From Lichenicola sp964236105 (lineage in GTDB: Bacteria > Pseudomonadota > Alphaproteobacteria > Acetobacterales > Acetobacteraceae): a stretch of DNA of 64,000 bases. The first letter of the stretch is position 1; every line of letters begins with the position of its first letter. Location of the stretch: positions 1 to 64,000 of the forward strand of contig CAXSBC010000004.1 of the NCBI GenBank assembly GCA_964236105.1, read 5' to 3'. The translations under genes and the position numbers were made by a program. Below, in pieces: positions 11,487 through 19,534 of this stretch. The notes beneath the pieces were generated by a model. It was not told where the DNA came from, searched no databases, and saw nothing but the letters and a program-made list of their open reading frames with translations.

Positions 11487-12962
11487 ATGTCCGCATCTCC
11501 CGCCCTCCGCCGCCCGCTGGTCCTGGCCTCCGTCATCGCCGCCATGTTCATGATCGCGATCGAGGCCACCATCGTCTCGACCGCCATGCCGCAGATCGCG
11601 GGCCAGCTCGGCGACCTGCATCTCTATGCCTGGGTGTTCTCCTCCTTCCTGCTGACCCAGACGGCAACCACGGTGGTGTTCGGCAAGCTCGCCGATCTCT
11701 ACGGCCGCAAGCCGGTGCTGCTGGTCGGGATCGCGGTGTTCCTGCTCGGCTCGACGCTGTGCGGCCTGGCCTGGTCGATGTCGTCGCTGATCGTGTTCCG
11801 CCTGCTGCAGGGCGTGGGTGCTGGCGCCATCCAGCCGGTCTCGCTCACCGTGGTCGGCGACCTCTACTCGGTCGAGGAGCGGGGACGGATCCAGGGCTGG
11901 CTGGCCAGCGTCTGGGGCATCTCCTCGGTGCTCGGCCCGCTGACGGGTGGGCTGATCATCGCGCATCTGAGCTGGAGCTGGATCTTCTGGATCAATCTGC
12001 CGATCGGCCTGGCGGCGGCGGCGGGCTTCAGCGCCTTCCTGCGCGAGGACGTGGCGAGCAGGGTCCGCAGCCTGGACGTGGCGGGGGCCGCACTCTTCGC
12101 CGTGACGATCGCGGCCCTGATGCTGGCCATCACCGAGGCCGGCACCGTCGGCGGCAGCCGGACGGCGTCGTGGAGCGCCGGGGTCTTCGTGCTGGGTGCT
12201 GCGTCGTTCGTGTGGCAGGAGCGGCGCGCGCGCGACCCCATGCTCGCCTTCTCGCTGTGGGCGCGTCGCCCGATCGCTGCCACCAACGTCACGACCCTGG
12301 TCAGCGGCATGGCGATCATCGGCCTGACCACCTTCCTGCCGATGTTCGTCCAGGGCGTGATGGGCCGGTCCGCGCTCGTCGCCGGATTCACGCTGACCGT
12401 CATGGTGCTCGGCTGGCCGATCGGCGCCACCCTGGCCGCACGCAACTTCCGCCGCTTCGGCCTGCGCGCCACCCTGCTGTTCGGCGCGGCACTGCTGCCG
12501 GCGGGAGCGCTGGCCTTTCTCGTCCTGAAGCCGGACACGGCGCCGATCGTGGCGGGCTGCGGGTCGCTGGTCATGGGGCTCGGCATGGGGTTCCTCAGCA
12601 CGGCCGCCATCGTGCTGATCCAGGACAGCGTCGGCTGGGCCGAGCGCGGCTCGGCGACCGCGTCCAACATCTTCTCGCGCAACCTCGGCAGCACGCTGGG
12701 TGCCACCGTGCTGGGCGGCGTGCTGAACCTCAGCCTGGCGCGCCACGGCGGCAGCGCCGCCGCCGACTTCGACGCCATCCGGCAGCTGCTCGGCCAGCCC
12801 GGCCGGGCCGCAGGCGGCAGCGCCGTGCGCGCAGCACTCGGTCAGTCGCTGCATCTCACCTTCTGGGCGATCTTCGCGATGACCGTGCTGACCCTGCTGC
12901 TTGCCACCCTGGTGCCGGCGGTGACGGTGAAGCAGAGCGCGCCGGCGCCGGTCGTCGAATAG
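11487..12962 (+). CDS. DHA2-family MFS exporter (EmrB/QacA type)
   Basis: A 491-residue inner-membrane carrier with the pattern of 14 hydrophobic helices typical of the DHA2 drug:H+ antiporter family. Visible signatures are motif A, GKLADLYGRKPV (about residues 67-78), and motif C in helix 5, SVLGPLTGGLI (about residue 150), which marks exporters. The N-terminal motif LASVIAAMFMIAIEATIVSTAMP is also characteristic. It is probably co-transcribed with the SDR upstream. The exported compound cannot be predicted. A periplasmic adaptor and outer-membrane channel are not encoded nearby. Confidence 0.88.
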   Translation: MSASPALRRPLVLASVIAAMFMIAIEATIVSTAMPQIAGQLGDLHLYAWVFSSFLLTQTATTVVFGKLADLYGRKPVLLVGIAVFLLGSTLCGLAWSMSSLIVFRLLQGVGAGAIQPVSLTVVGDLYSVEERGRIQGWLASVWGISSVLGPLTGGLIIAHLSWSWIFWINLPIGLAAAAGFSAFLREDVASRVRSLDVAGAALFAVTIAALMLAITEAGTVGGSRTASWSAGVFVLGAASFVWQERRARDPMLAFSLWARRPIAATNVTTLVSGMAIIGLTTFLPMFVQGVMGRSALVAGFTLTVMVLGWPIGATLAARNFRRFGLRATLLFGAALLPAGALAFLVLKPDTAPIVAGCGSLVMGLGMGFLSTAAIVLIQDSVGWAERGSATASNIFSRNLGSTLGATVLGGVLNLSLARHGGSAAADFDAIRQLLGQPGRAAGGSAVRAALGQSLHLTFWAIFAMTVLTLLLATLVPAVTVKQSAPAPVVE

Positions 12963-13359
12963 GCACCGGCGCCGGACCCGCTCCAGCACGTGCCTGTGGT
13001 CGGAAGCGGACCTCCGTTGCTCACGGTGCGGACCGCTGTCGTCGATCTTGAACGGGCCAGTGCCAGAGCCCCGCATGATGCGGCTGACCGACAGCGGCTT
13101 CAGGCCGGCGGTGCGTCCACTCGTCTCGCGCCACCAGCTTCGGGTCGCGGCGCCGCAGGTGATGGAAGCGCTGCCCGCTGAGGCATGCTGCCGGATCGTC
13201 GCCCGTCGCAAGCCAGGCCCGGGAACGACAGGCCTTCCTTGTGCGGCACGCAGCCCGGTCCTTGCGCGTTCGACGGCAAGCACGGTGTCGTAGAGCCTGC
13301 TCTCGGCACGCTGGCGGCCCCATCGGTGCCACCGCCTCGCGCAAGGGCGGCAAGATGAG
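12963..13359. other. Intergenic stretch, no intact gene
   Basis: About 400 bases follow the DHA2 exporter. Open frames here overlap on both strands and show no family motif. The stretch immediately precedes an alpha/beta-hydrolase remnant and may contain further decayed parts of that gene, but I cannot align them with confidence. Confidence 0.35.
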
Positions 13360-13600
13360 CGCGGCTTTCGTCCCGGCTTGGTGTTCCGCGCGTTCTGGCA
13401 GGACGCGGATGACAACAAGAGCTTCGACGCGGAACAAAATGTTGGGCCGCCGCTGGAGAAGTCCCTCCAGCCGCTGGCGGAGCGCGTCCGCAACCTCGTG
13501 TTCGAGAACTGCGGGCACTTCATCCCGGATGAGCAGCCGAGCAGGCTTTCAAGCGAGCTGATGGCGTTCTTCCATGAGGAGCGAGCCTGGCGGGCCGGCA
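13360..13600 (+). pseudogene. C-terminal remnant of an alpha/beta hydrolase
   Basis: The plus-strand reading from about 13360 contains VFRAFWQDADDNKSFDAE, then PPLEKSLQPLAERVRNLV, then FENCGHFIPDEQPSRL and an ELMAFF end. This is the C-terminal portion of an epoxide-hydrolase/haloalkane-dehalogenase-type alpha/beta hydrolase, with the catalytic His in NCGHF. About 15-20 residues that normally lie between the first two segments (the strand carrying the acidic residue) are absent, and no N-terminal domain or nucleophile elbow is found upstream. The frame continues to 13815 without homology. It is best read as a decayed fragment. Confidence 0.5.
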
Positions 13601-13780
13601 GTCTTGCGACGCCCGACCTGATCCCCGATCCGTCAAGGCCATCAGCATCGGCGGCTTCAACAGGCCCGGCAGGTTGGTTCCACCACTCAGAGAGCCTTGC
13701 CGGCATCAGCCACGCGCGCGCCATGACGCGGCGCGCTCCAGCAAGCCGTTTGGCGAGGGCAGCGCCACCTCTCGACGGCC

Positions 13781-15118
13781 TCAAAGCGCGTCCTCGGGTA
13801 TCGGTTCGCGAATGACGAACACATAGGCCAGTGCCGCACAGGTCGCCACGGCGGCGCCGGCGAGAAACGCCAGGTGAAAGGATCCGGTCCGCTGGGCGAT
13901 GAACCCGGTCATCATCGGCGCCAGCGCACCGCCGATATAGCCGCCGAAATTCTGCATCGCCCCGATGGATGCGGTGCAATGCGCCGGAGCAGCCACGGGC
14001 GCCATCGCCCAGGCCGTGGCTGTCGACACATAGATCAGGAACACCGCCACGGAGATGAACACGACCGCCACCACGTTGCTCCGCACCTCCGCCGCAAGCA
14101 CGGTGAACAGCGCGGTGGCCAGCAGCGATATCGCCATCGGGTACTTCCGGCTGTTGATCGGCGAGACACCCTGCTGCACCAGCCGGTCGACCATGACGCC
14201 GCCCAGCAGGCTGCCGAGCACGCCGAACACGAACGGGATGGCAGCGACCCAGCCGGTACGGGCGATGCTCATATGCCTGTCGGTTTCCAGATAGCCCGGC
14301 AGCCAGCTGTTATAGATCCACAGCACGTAGATGCAGCCGAAGAAGCCGGCGATCATGCCCCAGGTGGTTCGGAATGCGAGCAGCCGGCGCCACGACGCGA
14401 AGCTGAGCGCCGCCTGACGGCGACCTTCCGTCTCGTCGAGATGCGTCCGCTCCTGCGGTGTGAGGGAAACCTCGTCCGGATCGCGATGCAGCCACCAGAA
14501 CGCGACCGCCACGAACAGGCCCACGACACCCATCAGGATGAACATCCAGCGCCAGCCGACATGCAGCATCAGCAGCGTCAGCACCGGCACCGCGATCGCC
14601 GAGCCGAGAGTCGACGAGCAGTTCCAGATCCCGGTGGCGGTGCCGCGACGCCTGACATTGAACCAGTCGCGGACGATCCGCGCACTTGCCGGCGATTGCG
14701 GGGACTCGCCGAGACCCAGCAGCAGCCGGGCGCTGAAGAAGCTGCTGAAGCCGGTCACAAGCCCTCCAAGAGCCTGCGCCACCGACCAGAGCGTCAATCC
14801 CGCGGTCAGCATCCGGCGTGCGCCGAGCCGATCGATCAGACCGCCGACAGGCAGCTGCGAGAAGGCATAGGCCCACAGGAAGGCGGACAGGAGGAGGCCC
14901 ATGTCGGCGATCGACAAGCCCAGATCATGCCGGATGAGCGGATTCGCAACCGCAAGCGTGGCACGGTCGACGTAGTTCAGCGCACCGCTCAGCACGAGCA
15001 GGATCAGTGCCCGGTGCTGGATGGCCTTGAGTCGCGACGACGGCGCGGGGCGCAGGTCAGGGTGCGGCGCCTCGGAAAGCGGAACCGGTGCAGGCGCTTG
15101 ATCGAGAGGCCCGGGCAT
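13781..15118 (-). CDS. MFS transporter, anion:cation symporter (ACS) type
   Basis: A 445-residue, 12-helix major-facilitator protein. Motif A is present as GGLIDRLGARRMLT (about residues 87-100), and the second half contains LGGVMVDRLVQQG. The GESPQSPASARIVRDWF segment with downstream WNCSSTLGSAI is typical of the ACS family (D-galactonate, phthalate, tartrate and similar organic-anion:H+ symporters). It lies downstream of the TonB receptor on the same strand, 574 bases away, so it may have its own promoter. The likely substrates are organic or sugar acids, an inference from the family. Confidence 0.85.
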   Translation of the reverse strand: MPGPLDQAPAPVPLSEAPHPDLRPAPSSRLKAIQHRALILLVLSGALNYVDRATLAVANPLIRHDLGLSIADMGLLLSAFLWAYAFSQLPVGGLIDRLGARRMLTAGLTLWSVAQALGGLVTGFSSFFSARLLLGLGESPQSPASARIVRDWFNVRRRGTATGIWNCSSTLGSAIAVPVLTLLMLHVGWRWMFILMGVVGLFVAVAFWWLHRDPDEVSLTPQERTHLDETEGRRQAALSFASWRRLLAFRTTWGMIAGFFGCIYVLWIYNSWLPGYLETDRHMSIARTGWVAAIPFVFGVLGSLLGGVMVDRLVQQGVSPINSRKYPMAISLLATALFTVLAAEVRSNVVAVVFISVAVFLIYVSTATAWAMAPVAAPAHCTASIGAMQNFGGYIGGALAPMMTGFIAQRTGSFHLAFLAGAAVATCAALAYVFVIREPIPEDAL

Positions 15119-15692
15119 GGAACTGCCTTCCGATGATGGCTGTCGATCGGGAGGTTAGGTTCATCCTGCCGTCCCCCGCCATCCCTGCCGCTTCAGGACC
15201 AGACCGCGATGGTCGGGCGGGCTCGGCGACAGACCGTCCGCGGTCACCTATGCCTCGATAGCCCGATCGGCTTCGTTCGGACGATCGAGGATGCTCATGG
15301 ATCGGCGATCAGCCAGTTCCAAGCTGCTCAGCAAGCGTCGTTCATAACATCGTCGCTATCCCAGACTGTCGAGCAGAACTTGTTCTATTGTGAATATTTT
15401 CGGACGTTTTCTATGGGGTTCAACTGGACACCATGGTGGGAGCGACAACAATGCGCCGCCGGCCATGATGGCTGTCGCGCAAACCGGCGCCCTGACCAAA
15501 AGCACGCACTCGACGTGCACCGGCCAAAGAGGGTTTTCCCGGTCCGGCGGTTTCAACCGGCCTTATGCATCAACTCCCGTCCGCCCTTCCCAACATCTCC
15601 GGCACCGCTCCCGGCGGCACCTGACCTCGTGTGCGGTTGCAACCTCATGCGACAGCGACTGTCGGATCTCGACTGTTCCTGCAGGACCAGGG
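15119..15692. other. Intergenic stretch between TonB receptor and MFS gene
   Basis: A 574-base gap between two minus-strand genes. It is less GC-rich near 15340-15420, where a promoter for the MFS gene could lie. Short frames on both strands match nothing I know. No clear hairpin followed by a T-run marks the end of the TonB receptor gene. Confidence 0.4.
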
Positions 15693-17981
15693 CTAGAAAT
15701 GGATCCTGACGCCGCCGAACGCCGAGCGCGGCGCGCCGGCGAAGATCGAGCCGGACTTGCCGTCCAGCACCGAGGCGCCCGCTTCCGCGCCAGCAGCGGT
15801 CAAGCTGTCCGTGACGTTCAACGCCGACCCGACATAGGTGCGATCGGCCAGGTTCTCGACCTCGCAATACAGGTGAACGCGGTGCAGCAGGCCGAGCCGC
15901 GCCGGCGGATCGTAATGCAGCTCCACGTTGAACAGCCCGGCCCCTTGCGCCTTCAGCAGGTTGGCGTTGTCGAGCCAGTAGCCGTCCCGGAAGGTGAACT
16001 CAAGAAAGCCGCCAAGCCCCTCGAAATGCCCGTCCGGCTGATCATAGACCAGACGCAGGTCGAGCACGTTCGGCACCACGCCCGGGATGGACTTGCCGTC
16101 GCGATTGAAAATCACCGCCGCCTTGCTGCCGGCCACGAGCTCGGCGTAGTCGGTATAGATCTGGTTGTCGTAGGTGTAGGCCAGCAACATGCGTGCGCCG
16201 GACAGCACACGGGGCAACGGCGTCCAGTCGACGCCCAGCTCGATGCCGCGATGCTGCGACGCCGGCGCGTTGAACACGAAGTTCTGCAGGTTTGGGCCAG
16301 CACTCTCATTGATGATCTCGTTCTGGAAGAACTCGTAGAACCCGGTCGCCTGTACGCGCAGTGCTGCGTTCGGATGCCATTGCGCATCGAGGTCGACCCC
16401 GACATTGCTTTGCGACCTCAACTGCGTGTTGCTGCCGAACTGGCCGGTGGGCGCGATGAACAGGTTGGTGGTCTGCGGCGTGCCATAGCCGGTACCGACC
16501 CGGGACTGCAGCGTCCAGGCGTCGGACGGCGTGTAGATCAGCGCGCCCTCCGGCGCCAGGTTGAAGTAGAACCGGTTGGCGTTGACGAACGTGCGCGAGG
16601 CGCCCTTCGCGTCATAGGCGTAGATCGTCTCGTTCCCGCCGAGATCGGAATACTCGCCGCCGAGCCCGACCACCGCGTGCCAGCGCTGCGCCAGCCTGAC
16701 ATCCTCCTGAAAGCGCGCACCGCCGTTCCACTGATGTCCGAACACGGTCGAGGCGAGGCTGCCCCGTGTGGCGCCGCCCTGCGGGGTGATATTGTAGAAC
16801 CTGCCTCCCAGATCGAAATAGTCCCAGTTCACCCCGGCGAACGAGGTGAGCGGCAGGCCGAACAGGCGTCCGGTGTTGGTGACGTTGCTGCTGACGTTGT
16901 AGGAGAAGAACGGACCCTGCTCGCCGGTCGCGGCGGTCGGCTGATCGATGTCGCGCACGTCGTAGGTGAACTCGGTCTGCCATAGGGTGCGGCTGTCCAG
17001 ATCGTGCTCCCAGCGCAGTCCGACGATGGTGCGTCGGTCGAAGCGTCCGATCCCTGCGGCCTGCGCGCTGATCGCCGCCGTCGGGCCGTAGGCGCCGTTG
17101 CGGAACAAGGAGACGCTGGCGCAGCCTGCCGCCTGCAACCGGGCGCAGCCGAGCTGGAACGGGTTCGTGCCGTATTGGTTCAGCGACAGGCGGATCGGCA
17201 GCCGCGTGTCGGTCACGTTGTTGACGACCTTGAACACCAGCCGGTCGACGGGTCCGAGATCGATGCGCAGCTTGGCATCCTCGGTCGAGCTGTCATAGGC
17301 GCTGTTGGCGATGAACCCGTTTCCCCGCAGGTCGCTGCCGAACACGGACAGGTCGTAGTTGTGGCCGGCGACGCCGACGTTGGCATAGGTCTCGACTAGG
17401 CCGTAGCTGCCGAACTCCGATCCCAGGTCGATGCCCTGTATGTCGGCGCCGTTGCGCGTGTGCAGGTCGAGCGCGCCGTCGACGGCGTAGTTGCCGAACA
17501 CGGTGGAGGCCGGCCCCTCGAACACGTCGGCGCTCGCATAAGCGCGCGGGTCGACCAGGTCGGTGCGCGAATTGCCGTCCGGCTGGGTTTCCGGAAACCC
17601 GTCCTCCAGGATCTGGATATTACGGATCGGCGAGGCCTGCCGGTCGTCAGAACCGCGGATGGAAATGCCGATGTCGCGCGGACCGCTGCCGGTGATGAAG
17701 GACACTCCGGGCACGGTGGCCAGGATGTCGGCGATCGTCAGTGCTGGGGTCAATTCGAAAATCCCAGCCGGTGCGCTGTAGGTGGTTTCACCCGCCGGAC
17801 GGTCTGTCGCCGGTGCAAGGATGGTGCTTCCGGTGACCTGGATGTTCTCGGTGACGGGCGTGTCGAGGGTGGCTGCAACGACGGGCAGCGGCAGCGTCGC
17901 GACAAGGGTGGCGAACGTCGTACGCAACGCGTGCCGGCGCCGCGTCGGCGAGATCGACCAGCTTCGAAACATCAAACACAT
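15693..17981 (-). CDS. TonB-dependent outer-membrane receptor
   Basis: A 762-residue outer-membrane receptor. It has an N-terminal signal segment (Arg-rich start, then TTFATLVATLPLPVVAA, about residues 21-37) and a plug domain (about 65-180, with ADILATVPGV, ISIRGSDDRQ and QILEDGFPE). A long beta-barrel with many alternating aromatic strands follows, ending in Phe (GGVRIHF), as required for BAM-dependent insertion. No TonB-box sequence is certain; TENIQVTG near residue 44 is a candidate. Such receptors import siderophores, cobalamin or carbohydrates. Without a partner transporter or a Fur-like site nearby, the ligand stays unknown. Confidence 0.9.
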   Translation of the reverse strand: MCLMFRSWSISPTRRRHALRTTFATLVATLPLPVVAATLDTPVTENIQVTGSTILAPATDRPAGETTYSAPAGIFELTPALTIADILATVPGVSFITGSGPRDIGISIRGSDDRQASPIRNIQILEDGFPETQPDGNSRTDLVDPRAYASADVFEGPASTVFGNYAVDGALDLHTRNGADIQGIDLGSEFGSYGLVETYANVGVAGHNYDLSVFGSDLRGNGFIANSAYDSSTEDAKLRIDLGPVDRLVFKVVNNVTDTRLPIRLSLNQYGTNPFQLGCARLQAAGCASVSLFRNGAYGPTAAISAQAAGIGRFDRRTIVGLRWEHDLDSRTLWQTEFTYDVRDIDQPTAATGEQGPFFSYNVSSNVTNTGRLFGLPLTSFAGVNWDYFDLGGRFYNITPQGGATRGSLASTVFGHQWNGGARFQEDVRLAQRWHAVVGLGGEYSDLGGNETIYAYDAKGASRTFVNANRFYFNLAPEGALIYTPSDAWTLQSRVGTGYGTPQTTNLFIAPTGQFGSNTQLRSQSNVGVDLDAQWHPNAALRVQATGFYEFFQNEIINESAGPNLQNFVFNAPASQHRGIELGVDWTPLPRVLSGARMLLAYTYDNQIYTDYAELVAGSKAAVIFNRDGKSIPGVVPNVLDLRLVYDQPDGHFEGLGGFLEFTFRDGYWLDNANLLKAQGAGLFNVELHYDPPARLGLLHRVHLYCEVENLADRTYVGSALNVTDSLTAAGAEAGASVLDGKSGSIFAGAPRSAFGGVRIHF

Positions 17982-18499
17982 TATCCTGAGGGGTCATCGA
18001 GAGAAGGCGACCCAGACGGTCCGGCACGATCGATCGGCCTGCCTATCGTGCACCAACCGTTCAGGCCGCGGGAATCGTCTGGATCAGGATTGTCTGACCA
18101 CGGCCAGCAGGACTGATATCGTCAACGCGGCTTCGAACATCCTGTCGGATCCGTAGCAATCCCGATAATTAGACGTTCTATCATCGCTGGCGACTTTGTT
18201 TGTGAAGTTCCGATGACGTGCGAGGCAAGACGGAAGCCAGGTTAAATCAGCCCACGTGCTTTATAAGAGCAGGCGTTGACGCATAGATCGGCGGGATCTG
18301 TCAGGCCTCGCGCCAGGATTGGCGTTCGCTGGCGTAAGACCGACCGCGTAGGGTCCGGATGGTGGTGAGGATGGTCGGCGGACGGGCTGTAGACTAGCGG
18401 CGGGAGATGACGGGGGGGGCTACCGGCGGTTCCGGGATCGAGACTGCAGCCGGCAGTTCGCCGAGCGCAGCGCAGACGTGCTGAACCGGACCTGCCTGC
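17982..18499. other. Upstream region of the TonB receptor; otherwise empty
   Basis: About 500 bases upstream of the TonB receptor. The part from 18150 to 18200 is AT-richer and could contain its promoter, read on the minus strand. A run of eight G (about 18412-18419) occurs just before an IS6-type remnant. No gene is recognisable. Confidence 0.35.
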
Positions 18500-18587
18500 C
18501 AGCGACGTCATCGCCTTGGTGGTGTTCTACTGACGGCACTTCCAGTTCACCCTGCGGGATCTGAGCGAGATCGTTGGTCTTCACCCC
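18500..18587 (+). pseudogene. Remnant of an IS6-family transposase N-terminus
   Basis: Plus-strand translation across this stretch reads SDVIALVVFY, a stop codon, then RHFQFTLRDLSEIVG. This matches the conserved start of IS6/IS26-type DDE transposases, which typically read PxDVIxxxVxWYLRFxLSYRDxxELL. An in-frame TGA replaces the codon expected to be Trp or Tyr, and similarity is lost after about 28 codons. No DDE catalytic region and no complete terminal repeat are visible. It marks an old insertion in the gap between the TonB receptor and the metal-ATPase operon. Confidence 0.5.
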
Positions 18588-18769
18588 GAGACTGGTTCAG
18601 TTCGTGTAAGACTTTTTTTGAGCGCTTTGTGACACTGGCGCATGGATCGGCAAATTGATTTGGTTGAGGTAGGCTGGGCGAGGCGGATCCCTGCTCCATT
18701 CGCGTCCTGAGCTGCCTGAACTTGCCGTTTAAAGACCAATGACGAGCGTCGCCACCACATAAGGTGATC

Positions 18770-19258
18770 CTAGTTTCGATCCGCCTTCAGCATTGCTCGA
18801 CACGAGCCTGGCCCGAACAGCCGACGCAGCAAGGAGACCGATTCAAGTACGGAAAGATGACGTCCGGCCTGTGCCTGCAGGTCGATCCCCTCTGCCTCCA
18901 CCTGCACGGTCCGTGTGAAGCCTGAGCAGCCAGAGAAAATCGTCTGGTTTGCGGGAGCGGTGAAGATGACGACCCCGTCAAAGCCGTTGGATCGTATGGT
19001 GAAGCGCTCCATCGCCGGCGGCACGAACCATGTCTGCCACTGCTGGCCGATCTCGATCGCCGGATGACGCACGGGCCGGTTCAACACCAGCGAAAGCCGA
19101 TCGGACGTCAACTCGGCCGCGTAGTCGCTTGCAGGCAGACGGTGCGCGCGGGCCAAGTCCAGCACCGCGAGCAGAAGGAGGAGTGCCGGAGCCGCCGCCA
19201 GGCGAACCCGCAACGAGATCGCCAGAAGCAGGATCATCGTCCCGGCCGTCAGGGTCAA
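18770..19258 (-). CDS. Hypothetical membrane-anchored protein
   Basis: A protein of up to 162 residues that I do not recognise. The N-terminus holds one or two hydrophobic segments (about residues 7-35, very Leu/Ala-rich). A presumably periplasmic domain of about 120 residues follows, with many beta-type stretches (WQTWFVPPAMERFTIRS) and two Cys. The first codon here is TTG at 19258, overlapping the stop of the preceding small gene by 4 bases. An ATG at 19237 is an alternative start that would shorten the leader by seven residues. It is the last gene of the SPFH/metal-ATPase group, so an accessory membrane role is possible. Confidence 0.5.
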   Translation of the reverse strand: MTLTAGTMILLLAISLRVRLAAAPALLLLLAVLDLARAHRLPASDYAAELTSDRLSLVLNRPVRHPAIEIGQQWQTWFVPPAMERFTIRSNGFDGVVIFTAPANQTIFSGCSGFTRTVQVEAEGIDLQAQAGRHLSVLESVSLLRRLFGPGSCRAMLKADRN

Positions 19259-19515
19259 ATCCCGCGCTGCGGCAATGACGGCGGCAGACCCGTCTCGACC
19301 GGCAAGACGAGGTTGGCATCGACATGTCCAGGCAGATTGAACAGGGTGGTATGCGTCGTGCTGCTCTGCCGATTATAGATGAACTCGTTCGGCTTCTTGA
19401 TGAACAGCAGCGTGTTGGTGGCCGTAATACCGAGCAGTCCCATTAAGCAAAGTGTCGGGAGCCGGCAGAACACCACAAGGACGACGAGATCGCCGGGCAG
19501 GCAGTTAGGCGTCAC
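19255..19515 (-). CDS. Small hypothetical membrane protein
   Basis: An 86-residue frame with a GTG start 19 bases after the P-type ATPase stop and a 4-base overlap with the next gene. It has one strong hydrophobic segment (about residues 8-37, DLVVLVVF to NTLLFIKK) followed by a polar tail without known motifs. The tight spacing on both sides is the main reason to believe it is translated. No family is recognised. It could alternatively be the N-terminal part of one protein split from the following 162-residue frame, but there is no homology to prove that. Confidence 0.4.
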   Translation of the reverse strand: MTPNCLPGDLVVLVVFCRLPTLCLMGLLGITATNTLLFIKKPNEFIYNRQSSTTHTTLFNLPGHVDANLVLPVETGLPPSLPQRGI

Positions 19516-19534
19516 GAACCAGCAATGCCGTCCG

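Noticed and set aside
11478..13979. An 833-codon minus-strand frame opposite the DHA2 exporter
   Set aside because: His/Arg/Gln-rich shadow; the plus strand has a clear 14-helix transporter with family motifs.
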